Shown piece by piece: positions 23,569 to 33,056 of a stretch of 38,676 bases of DNA. The first letter of the stretch is position 1; every line of letters starts with the position of its first letter. A program made the translations under genes and the position numbers. Source of the stretch: Roseburia sp. (GTDB lineage: Bacteria > Bacillota > Clostridia > Lachnospirales > Lachnospiraceae); contig JAMPFA010000001.1 in the NCBI GenBank assembly GCA_023664725.1, positions 492,378 to 531,053 on the forward strand, written 5' to 3'. The notes under the pieces are model-generated. The model did not search any database. It saw nothing but the letters and a program-made list of their open reading frames with translations, and was not told where the DNA came from.

Positions 23569-23957
23569 GCAAACTTGGACAGCACGCCGTTGATAAATGC
23601 CGGTGAATCGTCGGTGCCGTACTTTTTCGCCAGTTCCACTGCCTCGTTGATGGCCACTCCAAGAGGAATATCCTCCTCGAAGGAAATCTCATAGACTGCC
23701 AAGCGAAGCAGCGTCACATCCACTTTTCCCATTCTGCTTGTTTTCCATCCCTTTGCCCTGCTGTTGATCATTTCATCAATCTGTTCTATCTTTTCCGCTA
23801 TATCCTCAGATTTCTTTTCTATATATATAATATCTTCCTCTGTGGCATTTTCCTTTCGGATTGCCAGCTCCATCTGCTCTTTAAACTCCTCTTTGGGGTG
23901 AAACTCTGCCCGAAACAATATCTGAAAGATCTGTTCCCTGATTTGTCTTCTAGTCAT
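23565..23957 (-). CDS. nusB: Transcription antitermination factor NusB
   Basis: NusB binds BoxA RNA with NusE (S10) to support rRNA antitermination. The 130-residue length is usual. The all-helical fold is visible as RRQIREQIFQILFRAEF at the N-terminus, a middle helix, the region RAKGWKTSRMGKVDVTLLRLAVYEI, and the conserved ending IPLGVAINEAVELAKKYGTD then PAFINGVLSK. I take the ATG at 23957 with AAAGGG 7 bases upstream; a GTG one codon earlier is an alternative. It is the first gene of the long minus-strand core operon after the asp23 terminator. Confidence 0.97.
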   Translation of the reverse strand: MTRRQIREQIFQILFRAEFHPKEEFKEQMELAIRKENATEEDIIYIEKKSEDIAEKIEQIDEMINSRAKGWKTSRMGKVDVTLLRLAVYEISFEEDIPLGVAINEAVELAKKYGTDDSPAFINGVLSKFA

Positions 23958-23997
23958 CACGCTTCCCTTTCTATATTAAAAGCCGTATCTATAATCG

Positions 23998-24024
23998 AAA
24001 AAAGGATGCCGACAGACATCCTTT
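23998..24024 (-). terminator. Terminator between asp23 and nusB
   Basis: On the minus strand AAAGGATG and CATCCTTT form the stem around an eight-base loop, with six T residues continuing. Confidence 0.8.
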
Positions 24025-24038
24025 CTGACGGGAAAGCA

Positions 24039-24416
24039 TTATTTACTTTTTCCCATATCCACTGATGCAATCCGCACATTCACATTGGATACCTCAAGTC
24101 CTGTCATGTTCTCGATTGCATTTTTCACTCTCTCCTGCACCTTCAATGAAACATCGGGAATCGCATAGCCGTAGGCAATGTTTAAGGCAACTGCCACCTT
24201 CACAACACTCTCTGCCACTTCCACACGGATGCCTTTGGAGAGATTTTTCATTCCAAGCTTGCTCACCAGCTCATTGGTGATATTTCCTGCCATAGAGCTG
24301 ACACCGTCCACTTCCGTAGCGGCAAGGCCGGCGATAATGGCAACTACCTCATCCGCAATCTTTACCTCTCCCAATTTATCATCTTTAATTTTAAAACCTT
24401 TTCTGTCCTCAGCCAT
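24039..24416 (-). CDS. Asp23/Gls24 family envelope stress protein
   Basis: Asp23/Gls24 proteins are small, abundant cytoplasmic proteins linked to cell-envelope stress in Firmicutes. I take the ATG at 24416 (125 residues), with GAGGAGG about 9 bases upstream. The family core is seen as GEVKIADEVVAIIAGLAATEVDGVSSM, the middle GMKNLSKGIRVEVAE, and the ending with VNVRIASVD; the pattern of a beta-alpha-beta fold is regular. It precedes nusB but is closed off by its own terminator. A TATAAT promoter lies at 24449-24477. The gene next to nusB-xseA is usual in Lachnospiraceae, and its exact role is unknown. Confidence 0.93.
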   Translation of the reverse strand: MAEDRKGFKIKDDKLGEVKIADEVVAIIAGLAATEVDGVSSMAGNITNELVSKLGMKNLSKGIRVEVAESVVKVAVALNIAYGYAIPDVSLKVQERVKNAIENMTGLEVSNVNVRIASVDMGKSK

Positions 24417-24448
24417 ATAGAAATGCCTCCTCATGAAATAATACTCTT

Positions 24449-24477
24449 ATTATAACAGACTGTTTCCGATTTGAAAA
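24449..24477 (-). promoter_or_regulatory. Promoter of the Asp23-family gene
   Basis: On the minus strand a perfect TATAAT (24449-24454) is 17 bases from a weak -35 TTTTCA (24472-24477), about 30 bases before the start. Confidence 0.5.
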
Positions 24478-24521
24478 TACAAAGTTTTCCTATTCCTTAG
24501 TATGTCAAAAATCAATTCGTT

Positions 24522-25628
24522 TTACTCGTACTCCGGCCCTGTCATCAGATTTGTCCCCTGCTGATAGGACATGTGGGACAAAACCATCATGGCGATCTTA
24601 AAGGTCATAGCATCATCAAAACGGCGGATATCAAGGCCAATGGCTTTTTCCAGACGCTCCAGACGGTAAACCAGAGTGTTTCTGTGGACATAGAGCTGTC
24701 TCGCCGTCTCTGAAATATTCAGATTATTTTCAAAAAATTTATGTATTGTCACCACATTTTCTTCCGTAAATACCTTGGGAATATCTTCCCCAAATATTTC
24801 CCGGATAAACATCTCGCAAAGGCTCATGGGAATCTGATAGATCAAACGTCCGATTCCAAGCTTGCTGTAAGAGACAGTCTCTGAATCGGCATAGAAAATT
24901 TTCCCCACCTCAATGGCCATCTTTGCCTCCTGGTAAGAACGGCTGATATCCTGGAGATTCACCACACGATTACCGTATCCAACCCTCACCCGTACCATTG
25001 CCTCGCTGTGCATATTGTCCGCAAGCATCTTTGCCACGGAGGCAAGGGCATCCTCTCCGGGCAAGTCTCTCGCATCTTTCACCAGAATAATATTCTGTTC
25101 ATCCACTTCCGTTACAAAATCTTTGGTGGAGCTTCCAAACATTCCCTTTACAAGTTCCATAATGGCAGCGTCCTTTTTCCCTTCCACTTCCACCACATAC
25201 ACCACACGCTCCGTCTGTTCAATATGAAATTTCCTTGCCTTGTTGTACATATCCACAACCAGCATGTTGCCCAAAAGGATATTCTGTATAAAGTTGTTCC
25301 GGTCAAACTGCTCCCTGTAAGCTTCCGCCAGATTCCGGATCTGACACACCGCCAGTTTCCCTACCATATAGGCTTCCTCTGTGGAGGACTTTACCAGCAA
25401 AATATATGCCACCTCATCATCCACAAGCACTTTGAAAAAGTGGGAACCAGCCAGCATCTGACTCTCCGCCATAGACTCGGCGAAATTAATTACTGCAGTC
25501 TCCAAATCCTCTTTCTGGTCAAAGGTAGCGGCAACCAGTTTTCCTCTTTCATTGTAGAGTGCCATATCCAATCTGGAGATATCCTTCATTTCCTCTAATG
25601 TAATCTGAATTTTGTGAATTGACAGCAA
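24522..25628 (-). CDS. CdaR/PucR-type transcriptional regulator
   Basis: This 368-residue regulator resembles CdaR/SdaR proteins, which sense sugar acids or amino acids through an N-terminal domain and bind DNA with a C-terminal PucR helix-turn-helix. Residues about 1-110 form the sensor region (DMALYNERGKLVAATF). A GGDEF-like middle region follows with RVRVGYGNRVVNLQDISRSY and the helix QEAKMAIEVG. The C-terminal domain carries FFENNLNISETARQLYVHRN and TLVYRLERLEKAIGLDIRRF. The start codon is TTG, with AAAGGAG 8 bases upstream. It follows ugpC by 77 bases that contain a strong terminator. In Lachnospiraceae this regulator is often beside ugpC, so it may control it. The ligand is unknown. Confidence 0.9.
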   Translation of the reverse strand: MLSIHKIQITLEEMKDISRLDMALYNERGKLVAATFDQKEDLETAVINFAESMAESQMLAGSHFFKVLVDDEVAYILLVKSSTEEAYMVGKLAVCQIRNLAEAYREQFDRNNFIQNILLGNMLVVDMYNKARKFHIEQTERVVYVVEVEGKKDAAIMELVKGMFGSSTKDFVTEVDEQNIILVKDARDLPGEDALASVAKMLADNMHSEAMVRVRVGYGNRVVNLQDISRSYQEAKMAIEVGKIFYADSETVSYSKLGIGRLIYQIPMSLCEMFIREIFGEDIPKVFTEENVVTIHKFFENNLNISETARQLYVHRNTLVYRLERLEKAIGLDIRRFDDAMTFKIAMMVLSHMSYQQGTNLMTGPEYE

Positions 25629-25655
25629 AAATATCTCTCCTTTTATAAGTATTTG

Positions 25656-25684
25656 AAAAAGGCTGGGCGTAGATACGCCCAGCC
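25656..25684 (-). terminator. Strong terminator after ugpC
   Basis: On the minus strand GGCTGGGCGTA and TACGCCCAGCC form a perfect 11-bp stem with a two-base loop, followed by five T. Confidence 0.92.
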
Positions 25685-25705
25685 CTGATGTTTGTCAAGT
25701 TTTGA

Positions 25706-26818
25706 CTAGTTTGTAATTGTCTGCTCTGTCTCTTTGTCGAATACATGAATTTTCTGAGCATCTAAAGCCAGTTTTACATGGTCGCCAAGACGAGCGGTAG
25801 TTCTGGAATCTACCTTTGCAGTCATGCTTACGCCTGCAATCGTGTAGTATAACAATACCTCAGAACCTAATAACTCATATCCTGTTACATCGGATTCAAT
25901 AATGCTGTCTTTATGCGCTTCCATATCAACCTGGGAATCGCTGATATCATCTGGTCTGATACCCATAACAACAGTCTTTCCATTGTATCCGCCAGCTGCC
26001 AGTTTCTTCGCTTTTTCTGGTGGCAGTGTAATTGTAAATTTGTCAAATGTCAAAGTAGCCTGCTCTCCATTTACTCTGCAGACAGCATCTACAAAGTTCA
26101 TCTGAGGAGATCCGATAAATCCAGCAACGAATAAGTTGTTCGGCTCGTTATACAATTTAATCGGGGAATCTACCTGCATGATCACACCGTCTTTTAATAC
26201 AACAATTCTGGTTCCAAGAGTCATAGCCTCTGTCTGGTCATGTGTTACATAGATGATGGTAGCGCCAAGTCTCTGATGTAACCCGGAAATCTCGGAACGC
26301 ATCTGTACACGAAGTTTTGCATCCAGGTTGGATAACGGCTCATCCATAAGGAATACCTTAGGATTACGCACGATTGCACGTCCCATAGCCACACGCTGTC
26401 TCTGTCCACCAGATAAAGCCTTCGGCTTACGGTCTAACAGTTTCTCAAGGTCAAGGATCTTAGCTGCCTCTTCCACTTTCTGTTTGATTTCCGGCTTCGG
26501 AACTTTTCTCAGTTTCAATCCGAATGCCATATTGTCAAATACAGTCATATGCGGATACAGAGCGTAGTTCTGGAATACCATTGCGATATCTCTGTCTTTC
26601 GGCTCTACATCGTTTACGAGCTTTCCATCGATTTTCAGCTCGCCGGAAGAAATCTCTTCCAAACCTGCGATCATTCTAAGCGTAGTAGACTTACCGCATC
26701 CTGAAGGTCCTACGAAGATGATGAACTCTTTGTCTTCAACTTCAAGGTTGAAATCCTTAACAGCTTCAAAGCCGTTTGGATATTTCTTGCAGATATTCTT
26801 TAATGATAAACTTGCCAT
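25706..26818 (-). CDS. ugpC: Sugar ABC transporter ATP-binding protein UgpC/MsmX
   Basis: This ATPase energises several sugar and glycerol-3-phosphate importers of the MalK/UgpC type in Firmicutes; it often acts as a shared subunit. The 370-residue length fits. Walker [10 protein letters not shown] (about 38-46), [15 protein letters not shown], signature [14 protein letters not shown] and Walker [14 protein letters not shown] are intact, with [15 protein letters not shown] after them. The C-terminal TOBE/OB domain follows ([10 protein letters not shown]). AGGAGG lies 9 bases before the ATG. No permease genes are nearby, consistent with a shared ATPase. The divergent neighbour is glgC. Two palindromes bracket its promoter. 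Confidence 0.96.
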   Translation of the reverse strand: MASLSLKNICKKYPNGFEAVKDFNLEVEDKEFIIFVGPSGCGKSTTLRMIAGLEEISSGELKIDGKLVNDVEPKDRDIAMVFQNYALYPHMTVFDNMAFGLKLRKVPKPEIKQKVEEAAKILDLEKLLDRKPKALSGGQRQRVAMGRAIVRNPKVFLMDEPLSNLDAKLRVQMRSEISGLHQRLGATIIYVTHDQTEAMTLGTRIVVLKDGVIMQVDSPIKLYNEPNNLFVAGFIGSPQMNFVDAVCRVNGEQATLTFDKFTITLPPEKAKKLAAGGYNGKTVVMGIRPDDISDSQVDMEAHKDSIIESDVTGYELLGSEVLLYYTIAGVSMTAKVDSRTTARLGDHVKLALDAQKIHVFDKETEQTITN

Positions 26819-26938
26819 TGGTCTAATCCTCCTAAGATTTTTTAGTATTATTTCATAACTTTGATATTAATACTTTAACAAACATTCTCATTTTCTTCTA
26901 TTCGATAAATACACAAAATAAAATATTGTTTCTTGTTG

Positions 26939-26949
26939 TTTCGACGAAA
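26939..26949. promoter_or_regulatory. Palindrome at the ugpC transcription start
   Basis: TTTCG-A-CGAAA (plus strand) lies just downstream of the ugpC -10, where transcription should begin. It shares the half-site TTCGTC with the palindrome at 26971-26989. Confidence 0.45.
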
Positions 26950-26951
26950 TC

Positions 26952-26989
26952 ATTGTACAATCTGTCATTCATTCGTCAAATTGACGAAT
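26952..26989 (-). promoter_or_regulatory. ugpC promoter with overlapping operator
   Basis: On the minus strand TTGACG (26974-26979) and TACAAT (26952-26957) are separated by 16 bases. The perfect inverted repeat ATTCGTCA-AAT-TGACGAAT (26971-26989) covers the -35. The intergenic stretch 26819-27141 (323 bases) has no gene and contains this promoter, the glgC promoter and short palindromes; I see nothing else in it. Confidence 0.7.
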
Positions 26990-27079
26990 AATGTAGTTGT
27001 TTTCGCACATATTGATGAATTCATTTATTTCGAACCACTAGATATTGTATTTTTTGCTTAAAATATCCACATTTTTTCC

Positions 27080-27107
27080 TTGCAAATTGGAAAGAATGTT
27101 ATATAAT
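27080..27107 (+). promoter_or_regulatory. Sigma-A promoter of glgC-glgD
   Basis: TTGCAA (27080-27085) and a perfect TATAAT (27102-27107) are separated by 16 bases, about 35 bases before the glgC start. AAGGAGG lies 7 bases before the ATG. Confidence 0.65.
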
Positions 27108-27141
27108 AAGTAGAAAGGTATTATTACAAGGAGGTAAAATT

Positions 27142-28350
27142 ATGGCAAAAGAAATAATTGCAATGCTTCTCGCCGGAGGACAGGGCTCCCGCCTCTACGC
27201 ATTGACAGAGAAGCTGGCAAAGCCTGCAGTTCCTTTTGGAGGAAAATATCGTATCATCGACTTCCCCCTTTCAAACTGCGTGAACTCGGGCATTGATACA
27301 GTAGGAATCTTAACCCAGTATCAGCCCCTGGTTTTAAATGAGTACATAGGGAACGGACAGCCCTGGGACTTGGATCGTCTTCACGGCGGCGTTCATGTAC
27401 TCCCGCCTTACCAGAAGGCAAGCGGTTCCGACTGGTACAAGGGCACGGCAAATGCGATCTACCAGAACATCTCATTTATCGAGAGATATGATCCGGAATA
27501 TGTGATCATCCTCTCCGGAGATCAGATCTGCAAACAGGATTACAGCGACTTCTTAAAATTCCATAAGGAAAAAGGAGCAGAATTTTCCGTAGCTGTTATG
27601 GAAGTTCCGTGGGAGGAGGCTCCCAGGTTTGGACTTATGGTGGCGGACGAGAATGACAAGATCACCGAATTCCAGGAGAAACCCAAGAATCCAAAGTCAA
27701 ACTTAGCTTCCATGGGTATCTACATCTTTAACTGGGATATCTTAAAGAAATACCTGGAGGAGGACGAGGCCAACCCGGATTCCGAAAATGACTTTGGAAA
27801 CAACATTATTCCAAATCTCCTAAGAGACCAGCGCCAGATGTACGCTTACCATTTTGACGGCTACTGGAAAGACGTGGGAACCATCTCCTCTCTCTGGGAG
27901 GCAAATATGGAAGTCTTAGACCCGGAGCACAGCGGGATCAACCTTTTTGACGAAAACTGGAAGATCTACAGCCGAAACAGCGGAATGGCCGGGCACAAGA
28001 TCAGCGCCGGCGCTGTCGTAGAAAATTCCATGCTGACAGACGGATGCCGCATCAAGGGCACAGTAAAACACTCTGTTCTGTTTGCAGGGGTTAAAGTAGA
28101 AAAAGGCGCTGTGGTAGAAGATGCCGTTGTAATGGGCGGTACTACCATCAAAGCGGGAGCTGTGGTAAAACATTGTATTGTAGCAGAAAATGTTACGATC
28201 GGAGAAAATGCCATTGTAGGCGCAATGCCCACAGAAAGCGAAAACGGCGTTGCCACAATAGGAGCTGGCGTTACCATTGGGGATAATGCCAAAGTAGGCC
28301 CCAATGCCATGGTCAGAGAAAATGTGGAAGGCGGTGAGGAACAATGTTAA
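27142..28350 (+). CDS. glgC: Glucose-1-phosphate adenylyltransferase, catalytic subunit
   Basis: GlgC makes ADP-glucose from ATP and glucose 1-phosphate, the committed step of glycogen synthesis, in the cytoplasm. The 402-residue length fits. The N-terminal nucleotidyltransferase domain has the intact ATP-binding loop [13 protein letters not shown], then [32 protein letters not shown] and the [10 protein letters not shown] substrate motif, with YWKDVGTI later. The C-terminal part is a left-handed beta-helix of hexapeptide repeats ([15 protein letters not shown] onward). AAGGAGG lies upstream of the ATG. Its stop overlaps the glgD start by seven bases, so the two subunits are made together. 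Confidence 0.98.
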   Translation: MAKEIIAMLLAGGQGSRLYALTEKLAKPAVPFGGKYRIIDFPLSNCVNSGIDTVGILTQYQPLVLNEYIGNGQPWDLDRLHGGVHVLPPYQKASGSDWYKGTANAIYQNISFIERYDPEYVIILSGDQICKQDYSDFLKFHKEKGAEFSVAVMEVPWEEAPRFGLMVADENDKITEFQEKPKNPKSNLASMGIYIFNWDILKKYLEEDEANPDSENDFGNNIIPNLLRDQRQMYAYHFDGYWKDVGTISSLWEANMEVLDPEHSGINLFDENWKIYSRNSGMAGHKISAGAVVENSMLTDGCRIKGTVKHSVLFAGVKVEKGAVVEDAVVMGGTTIKAGAVVKHCIVAENVTIGENAIVGAMPTESENGVATIGAGVTIGDNAKVGPNAMVRENVEGGEEQC

Positions 28351-29486
28351 ACTCCAATATGAACACAATGGGCATTATTTTCCCAAACACTTATGATGCG
28401 CTGGTTCCGGAACTGGTGAATGTACGTCTGATGGCATCCATCCCCTTCGCCAGCCGTTACCGTTTAATTGATTTTGTTCTGTCCAGCATGGCAAACTGCG
28501 ATATCGACAATATCTGCGTAATGGTAAACAACAACTACCATTCCCTGATGGATCACCTTGATTCCGGCCGAGAATGGGACTTAACCCGTAAAAACGGCGG
28601 ACTGCACATCTTTCCTCCTTTTGCGGAGAAGAGCGCAAAACCCTACACCGGACGTGTGGACGCTCTGGCAAGGCTTTTGAGTTTCCTTCGGCACCAGAAA
28701 GAAAAATATGTGCTTATGTCAGACGCAAATATTGCAGCGAACTTTGATTTTAAAGCTATGATCAAGGCACACATTGAAAGCGGCGCAGATATCACAGCAG
28801 CATACACGGAACAGGAGCTTCCGGAAAGCCTGATTAGTTCCCACTCCAACGACAAAGGTTTCTACTATACCTTTGGCATAGATGAGGGGCGTATCACGAA
28901 ACTGTTTGTAAACTCCAAGGAGACAGGCGTTCAGAATTTCAGCATGAACATCTACCTTATTGAGCGTGAACTTTTGATCAGCCTCATCGACGATGCGTTT
29001 ATCCATGGCCAGGAGTATTTTGAGCGTGACGTGCTTTTGCCCCAGCTCAGCAAACTGAATGTACAGGCTTACAAATATGAGGGCTATGTGGCCCGGATCA
29101 CTGATATGAAGAGCTACTTTGATGAGAACATGAAGCTTTTGGATGATTACAATCTGGATGCCCTCTTCTCCGGTTCCCCGATCTACACAAAGATCAGGGA
29201 CGATACACCTACCCGTTACACCGAGGGAGCTGTAGCCGAGAACGTAATGGCGGCAGACGGCTGTGTGATCGAGGGCGAAGTGGAAAACAGCGTTCTCTTT
29301 AGGGGCGTAACCGTTGCAAAGGGCGCAAAGGTGAAAAACTGTATCCTGATGCAGGGAACTGTGGTAGAATCCGGAGCAGATATCCAGCATCTCATTGCAG
29401 ATAAGAACGTAACAGTCTCCGCAGGCAAGGAAGTAAAAGGAACAGACACCTTCCCCATCTACATCGGAAAATCTCAGAAAATATAA
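28344..29486 (+). CDS. glgD: GlgD, regulatory subunit of ADP-glucose pyrophosphorylase
   Basis: GlgD is a paralogue of GlgC found in Firmicutes. It pairs with GlgC and raises its activity; alone it is inactive or weak. The 380-residue protein keeps the fold, with [20 protein letters not shown] and a C-terminal beta-helix ([15 protein letters not shown]). It lacks the glycine-rich ATP loop of GlgC: the N-terminus runs [17 protein letters not shown]. The typical substrate motif FQEKP is also absent (IYLIEREL instead). GTGAGG lies before the ATG. The start overlaps glgC by seven bases, and a strong terminator follows. Confidence 0.96.
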   Translation: MLNSNMNTMGIIFPNTYDALVPELVNVRLMASIPFASRYRLIDFVLSSMANCDIDNICVMVNNNYHSLMDHLDSGREWDLTRKNGGLHIFPPFAEKSAKPYTGRVDALARLLSFLRHQKEKYVLMSDANIAANFDFKAMIKAHIESGADITAAYTEQELPESLISSHSNDKGFYYTFGIDEGRITKLFVNSKETGVQNFSMNIYLIERELLISLIDDAFIHGQEYFERDVLLPQLSKLNVQAYKYEGYVARITDMKSYFDENMKLLDDYNLDALFSGSPIYTKIRDDTPTRYTEGAVAENVMAADGCVIEGEVENSVLFRGVTVAKGAKVKNCILMQGTVVESGADIQHLIADKNVTVSAGKEVKGTDTFPIYIGKSQKI

Positions 29487-29503
29487 AACATAGTCGATTG
29501 ACA

Positions 29504-29538
29504 AAAACAGCTTCCAGGCTTTTGCCGGAAGCTGTTTT
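29504..29538. terminator. Terminator after glgD
   Basis: The arms AAAACAGCTTCC and GGAAGCTGTTTT enclose an 11-base loop. It ends glgC-glgD on the plus strand and may also serve dut on the minus strand. Confidence 0.88.
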
Positions 29539-29557
29539 ACTATTTCCATTTTTTCTA

Positions 29558-29992
29558 TTACTGTTTTCCTGTACTGCCAAATCCTCCCCGGTTCTCATTT
29601 CCAAGGGATTCACACTCCGCAAAGGAAATCTTGGGCTGATTTTTTTCGATGCGGAACTGGCAGACTCTGTCGTTTTTCTCCACTGTCACATCTCTTGTGG
29701 CGTACATGGGCACATGCCACATGTCATTGTCCCCGCAGTAGGAGCCGTCAATCACCCCACAGCTGTTTGTCTGGAGCAGACCGTAGTTTTTGAAGGTTGA
29801 GCTTCTTGGCACCACATGTGCTTCATAGCCCCTGGGAAGCTCCATGGCAACCCCCAGAGGAATCAGTTTGTACTCTCCTTTTTGGAATGTAACCCTCTCT
29901 GATGCCCGAAGGTCGATCCAGTCGGACTTGCCATCGATATAGCGAAGCCTCTCTATGTCATCTGAAAAATATTTTATCTTTATGGTTTCCAT
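29558..29992 (-). CDS. dut: dUTPase
   Basis: It hydrolyses dUTP to dUMP and pyrophosphate, keeping uracil out of DNA and supplying thymidylate synthesis. The 144-residue length is normal for a trimeric dUTPase. The five motifs are present: motif 1 WIDLRAS, motif 2 [12 protein letters not shown], motif 3 [13 protein letters not shown] with the catalytic Asp, motif 4 RVCQFRI, and the C-terminal P-loop-like RGGFGSTG. The ATG is 13 bases after the gpsA stop and has AGGAG upstream. It is the last gene of the der operon and converges on the glgD terminator. Confidence 0.96.
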   Translation of the reverse strand: METIKIKYFSDDIERLRYIDGKSDWIDLRASERVTFQKGEYKLIPLGVAMELPRGYEAHVVPRSSTFKNYGLLQTNSCGVIDGSYCGDNDMWHVPMYATRDVTVEKNDRVCQFRIEKNQPKISFAECESLGNENRGGFGSTGKQ

Positions 29993-30005
29993 TTTTCTTT
30001 TTCTC

Positions 30006-31022
30006 CTACCCCTGCTGCCACTCTAAATCATCATTTTCCGGTTTCTTATTCCGCATCATAAGCTCTGCCACCGCCTCTTTTGCCGGTCTGTCCTCAAATA
30101 AAACGGCATTGACCTGTTCAATAATGGGAAGGTCTACCTGGTATTTTTTCCCCAGAGCGATAGCCGCCTTGGCGGAGTACACTCCCTCCACCACCATTTT
30201 CACCTCGTCCATGGCCTGCTGCATGGTTTTGCCCTGACCGATCAACATGCCGGCTTTCCGGTTTCTGGAATGTCTGCTGGCACAGGTGACGATCAAATCA
30301 CCGATTCCCGTAAGGCCGCTTATCGTCTCAAGCTTTGCCCCCATGGCAAGGGCAAGTCTGCCAATTTCCGCAATCCCTCTAGTGATGAGAGCTGCCTTGG
30401 TATTATCCCCAAGGCCAAGGCCGTCGGTCATTCCCGCCGCCAGTGCGATCACATTTTTTAACGCCCCTCCAAGCTCCATGCCCAGCATATCCGGGCTGGT
30501 GTACACACGAAACACATCGTTCATAAACACACTCTGAACATACTCCGCTGTCTTTTTTGTCCTGGCTCCAGCCACCAAGGTAGTTGGAAGCCTCTGCCCC
30601 ACTTCCTCTGCATGGCTCGGGCCGCAGAGAACTGCCACGTCCGCCGCCGGGATCTCCTCCTCGATAATGTCGGTGAGGGTCATCAGTGTGTTTTCCTCAA
30701 TCCCCTTTGCCACGCTGACGATAATCTGATTCTGTCTGACAATGGGAGCCATATTTTTTGCCGTACTCCTGGTAAATGGAGATGGAACTGCAAGGACAAC
30801 CAGATCCATGCCAAAGACCGCCTTCTCCAGATCTGTGGTAAAAACTATACTCTCTGAGAGCTTTACTCCAGGCAGTTTGTCTTTCTGCTCATGGTGCTCT
30901 TTTAACATTGAAATCTCATCTTCCAATACTGACCAGAGGGTGACTTCGTGCCCGTTGTCGGTAAGCACTACTGCGAGGGCTGTTCCCCAGCTTCCCGCCC
31001 CGATGATTCCTACTCTTGCCAT
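30006..31022 (-). CDS. gpsA: Glycerol-3-phosphate dehydrogenase (NAD(P)+)
   Basis: GpsA reduces dihydroxyacetone phosphate to glycerol 3-phosphate, the backbone for membrane lipids. I take the ATG at 31022 (338 residues), with AAGGAAA upstream; the open frame continues to 31085 without a good site. The N-terminal Rossmann motif [20 protein letters not shown] is intact. The middle has [17 protein letters not shown] and CGPSHAEEV. The C-terminal domain has the catalytic Lys in [16 protein letters not shown] and the [10 protein letters not shown] stretch. It starts one base after the plsY stop, and the product of GpsA is the substrate of PlsY. Confidence 0.97.
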   Translation of the reverse strand: MARVGIIGAGSWGTALAVVLTDNGHEVTLWSVLEDEISMLKEHHEQKDKLPGVKLSESIVFTTDLEKAVFGMDLVVLAVPSPFTRSTAKNMAPIVRQNQIIVSVAKGIEENTLMTLTDIIEEEIPAADVAVLCGPSHAEEVGQRLPTTLVAGARTKKTAEYVQSVFMNDVFRVYTSPDMLGMELGGALKNVIALAAGMTDGLGLGDNTKAALITRGIAEIGRLALAMGAKLETISGLTGIGDLIVTCASRHSRNRKAGMLIGQGKTMQQAMDEVKMVVEGVYSAKAAIALGKKYQVDLPIIEQVNAVLFEDRPAKEAVAELMMRNKKPENDDLEWQQG

Positions 31023-31023
31023 T

Positions 31024-31713
31024 TTACTTTCCTTCTTTCTGACCATCTTTCTGCTTTGAAAAACTGAATTTGTTTTCCGTTCCACTTAACAGCCGCTTGA
31101 TATTTTCCTTATGGCGTACAACTGCCAGCGCCGTCATAATCCCAGCCACTATGTATATCTCAATCTTGTACGCAGCGGTGAGGTTTAAGATTCCAAGTTC
31201 TCCATAAATCACCAGCTGGACAAAAAAGCTGATCACAGCCAAAATCGAGCCCAGGGAGACATATTTGGTGAGGGCAACGGTGAGAATAAAAATGGAGAGG
31301 CTGATAGGCGCCACAATGGGACAAAACGCCAGCACAAGCCCTCCAGTGCAGGCGATGCCCTTCCCCCCCTTAAATTTCATGTAGAAGGGAAAATTGTGCC
31401 CAAGGATACAGCCAAATCCCGCATAAAACTCCAAAAGCCGCACAGACTCCCTCACCGTCTCATACTGGCTGTTATGGAAGATCAGCCATGTGACTATAAT
31501 GGCGATAATGGGCTTTGACACATCCCCGATCAAGGTAAGAAGCCCCCCCTTCCAACCATAGATACGGAAGGTGTTTGTAGTTCCGGCATTGCCGCTCCCC
31601 ATCTTGGTAATATCCTGTTTCTTTGATTTACTGTAGGCGTAACCGGATAAAAAAAGACCGCAGATATATCCAATCACCAGTGCAATGATACGGTTTACTA
31701 TCATATTTTCCAT
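31024..31713 (-). CDS. plsY: Glycerol-3-phosphate acyltransferase PlsY
   Basis: PlsY transfers an acyl group from acyl-phosphate to glycerol 3-phosphate, the first step of phospholipid synthesis, in the membrane. The product is 229 residues, a little longer than the usual 195-215 because of a C-terminal charged tail. It has about five to six hydrophobic segments and the three conserved loops: SGNAGTTNTFR (preceded by MG), LGHNFPFYMKFKGGKGIA, and RHKENIKRLL near the end. I take the ATG at 31713, which overlaps the der stop by one base (TGATG); a GTG one codon earlier is possible. It is coupled to gpsA, the source of its substrate. Confidence 0.95.
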   Translation of the reverse strand: MENMIVNRIIALVIGYICGLFLSGYAYSKSKKQDITKMGSGNAGTTNTFRIYGWKGGLLTLIGDVSKPIIAIIVTWLIFHNSQYETVRESVRLLEFYAGFGCILGHNFPFYMKFKGGKGIACTGGLVLAFCPIVAPISLSIFILTVALTKYVSLGSILAVISFFVQLVIYGELGILNLTAAYKIEIYIVAGIMTALAVVRHKENIKRLLSGTENKFSFSKQKDGQKEGK

Positions 31714-33038
31714 CACTCATTTTCCTTTCTTTCCCTGGCTATAAATTTTAAAGAAGTCCCCTTAAATCCAAACGCATCTCTTATACGGTTTTCCAGATAT
31801 CTGGCGTAGGAAAAATGCAAAAGCTGTTTATCGTTTACAAAGATAACAAAAGTGGGAGGCTTTACCGCTGCCTGTGTCACGTAGTAAATCTTTAACCGTT
31901 TTCCCTTGTCTGAGGGAGGCTGCTGCATGGCAACTGCCTCAGAGACAATCTCGTTTAACACCCCTGTGGCAATGCGCATGGAGTTGTTCTCAATGACCAT
32001 GTCGATCATCTCATAAATTTTTCCTGTCCTCTGTCCGGTCTTTGCGGAGATAAACATAATTTCCGCATAGGGCATAAAACTTAAGATCTGACGGATTTTT
32101 TCCGTGTGTTTGTAAATTGTCTTGTCATCCTTTTCCACGGCATCCCACTTGTTTACCACAATGACAATGCCCTTGCCCCTCTCGTGGGCAATCCCGGCAA
32201 TTTTGGCATCCTGCTCCGTCACCCCTTCCGTGGCGTCGATCAGCACCAAAACTACATCTGCCCGTTCCACTGCCGTCACTGCACGGATAATGCTGTAACG
32301 CTCCAGCTCTTCCTTTATCTTGTTCTTCCGTCTTAGCCCCGCCGTGTCGATAAAAACGTACTCCCGGCCATTGTATTTCACCGCCGTGTCTATGGCATCT
32401 CTGGTGGTTCCGGCAATGTCGGAGACAATCACCCTGTTTTCTCCCAAAAGGCGGTTGATCAGCGAGGATTTCCCCACGTTTGGCTTTCCAACCACTGCAA
32501 TCCTGGGCCGCTCGTCCTCCTCCTGTGTATTCTTCCCCTGAGGGAACAATTTTATCACCTCATCCAGCATATCCCCGATGCCAAGCTTGGAGGCTGCGGA
32601 AATTGGAAGAGGGTCGCCGATGCCAAGATTGTAAAACTCATACACATCAGGCATAAATTTTTCAAAACTGTCCACCTTGTTTACCACCAAAACCACCGGC
32701 TTTCCGCTGCGCCTTAACATATCCGCCACCTTGGCATCCGCATCCACAAGACCCTGGCGCACATCCACCAGAAAAATGATCACATCCGCCGTGTCTATGG
32801 CAATCTGCGCCTGCTCCCGCATCTGTGAGAGGATAATATCCTTTGTGTCTGGCTCAATCCCCCCGGTGTCGATCAAGGTAAAATTTTTATCCAGCCAGGA
32901 GACTTCCGCATAAATCCTGTCCCTGGTCACTCCCGGGGTATCCTCCACAATGGAAATCCTCTCCCCCGCAAGAAGGTTAAAAAGGGTAGATTTTCCCACG
33001 TTGGGTCGGCCTACCACTGCTACAACCGGTTTACTCAT
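31713..33038 (-). CDS. der: Ribosome-assembly GTPase Der (EngA)
   Basis: Der has two GTPase domains in tandem and acts in 50S subunit assembly. The 441-residue length fits. Domain 1 has Walker [30 protein letters not shown] and NKVD. Domain 2 has [34 protein letters not shown] and NKWD. The C-terminal KH-like domain follows ([19 protein letters not shown], then [14 protein letters not shown]). AAGGAG lies 7 bases before the ATG. It lies 18 bases after the DUF512 gene and is coupled to plsY, the usual Firmicute order der-plsY-gpsA. Confidence 0.98.
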   Translation of the reverse strand: MSKPVVAVVGRPNVGKSTLFNLLAGERISIVEDTPGVTRDRIYAEVSWLDKNFTLIDTGGIEPDTKDIILSQMREQAQIAIDTADVIIFLVDVRQGLVDADAKVADMLRRSGKPVVLVVNKVDSFEKFMPDVYEFYNLGIGDPLPISAASKLGIGDMLDEVIKLFPQGKNTQEEDERPRIAVVGKPNVGKSSLINRLLGENRVIVSDIAGTTRDAIDTAVKYNGREYVFIDTAGLRRKNKIKEELERYSIIRAVTAVERADVVLVLIDATEGVTEQDAKIAGIAHERGKGIVIVVNKWDAVEKDDKTIYKHTEKIRQILSFMPYAEIMFISAKTGQRTGKIYEMIDMVIENNSMRIATGVLNEIVSEAVAMQQPPSDKGKRLKIYYVTQAAVKPPTFVIFVNDKQLLHFSYARYLENRIRDAFGFKGTSLKFIARERKENE

Positions 33039-33056
33039 GGCTTACTCCTTATCTGA

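Noticed and set aside
28719-29549. 276-codon minus-strand frame under glgD
   Set aside because: It is antisense to a certain gene, has unlikely composition (many C, H and V) and matches no family I know.
31023-31085. N-terminal extension of gpsA
   Set aside because: It would overlap plsY, and the Rossmann motif normally starts within a few residues of the Met, as it does from 31022.
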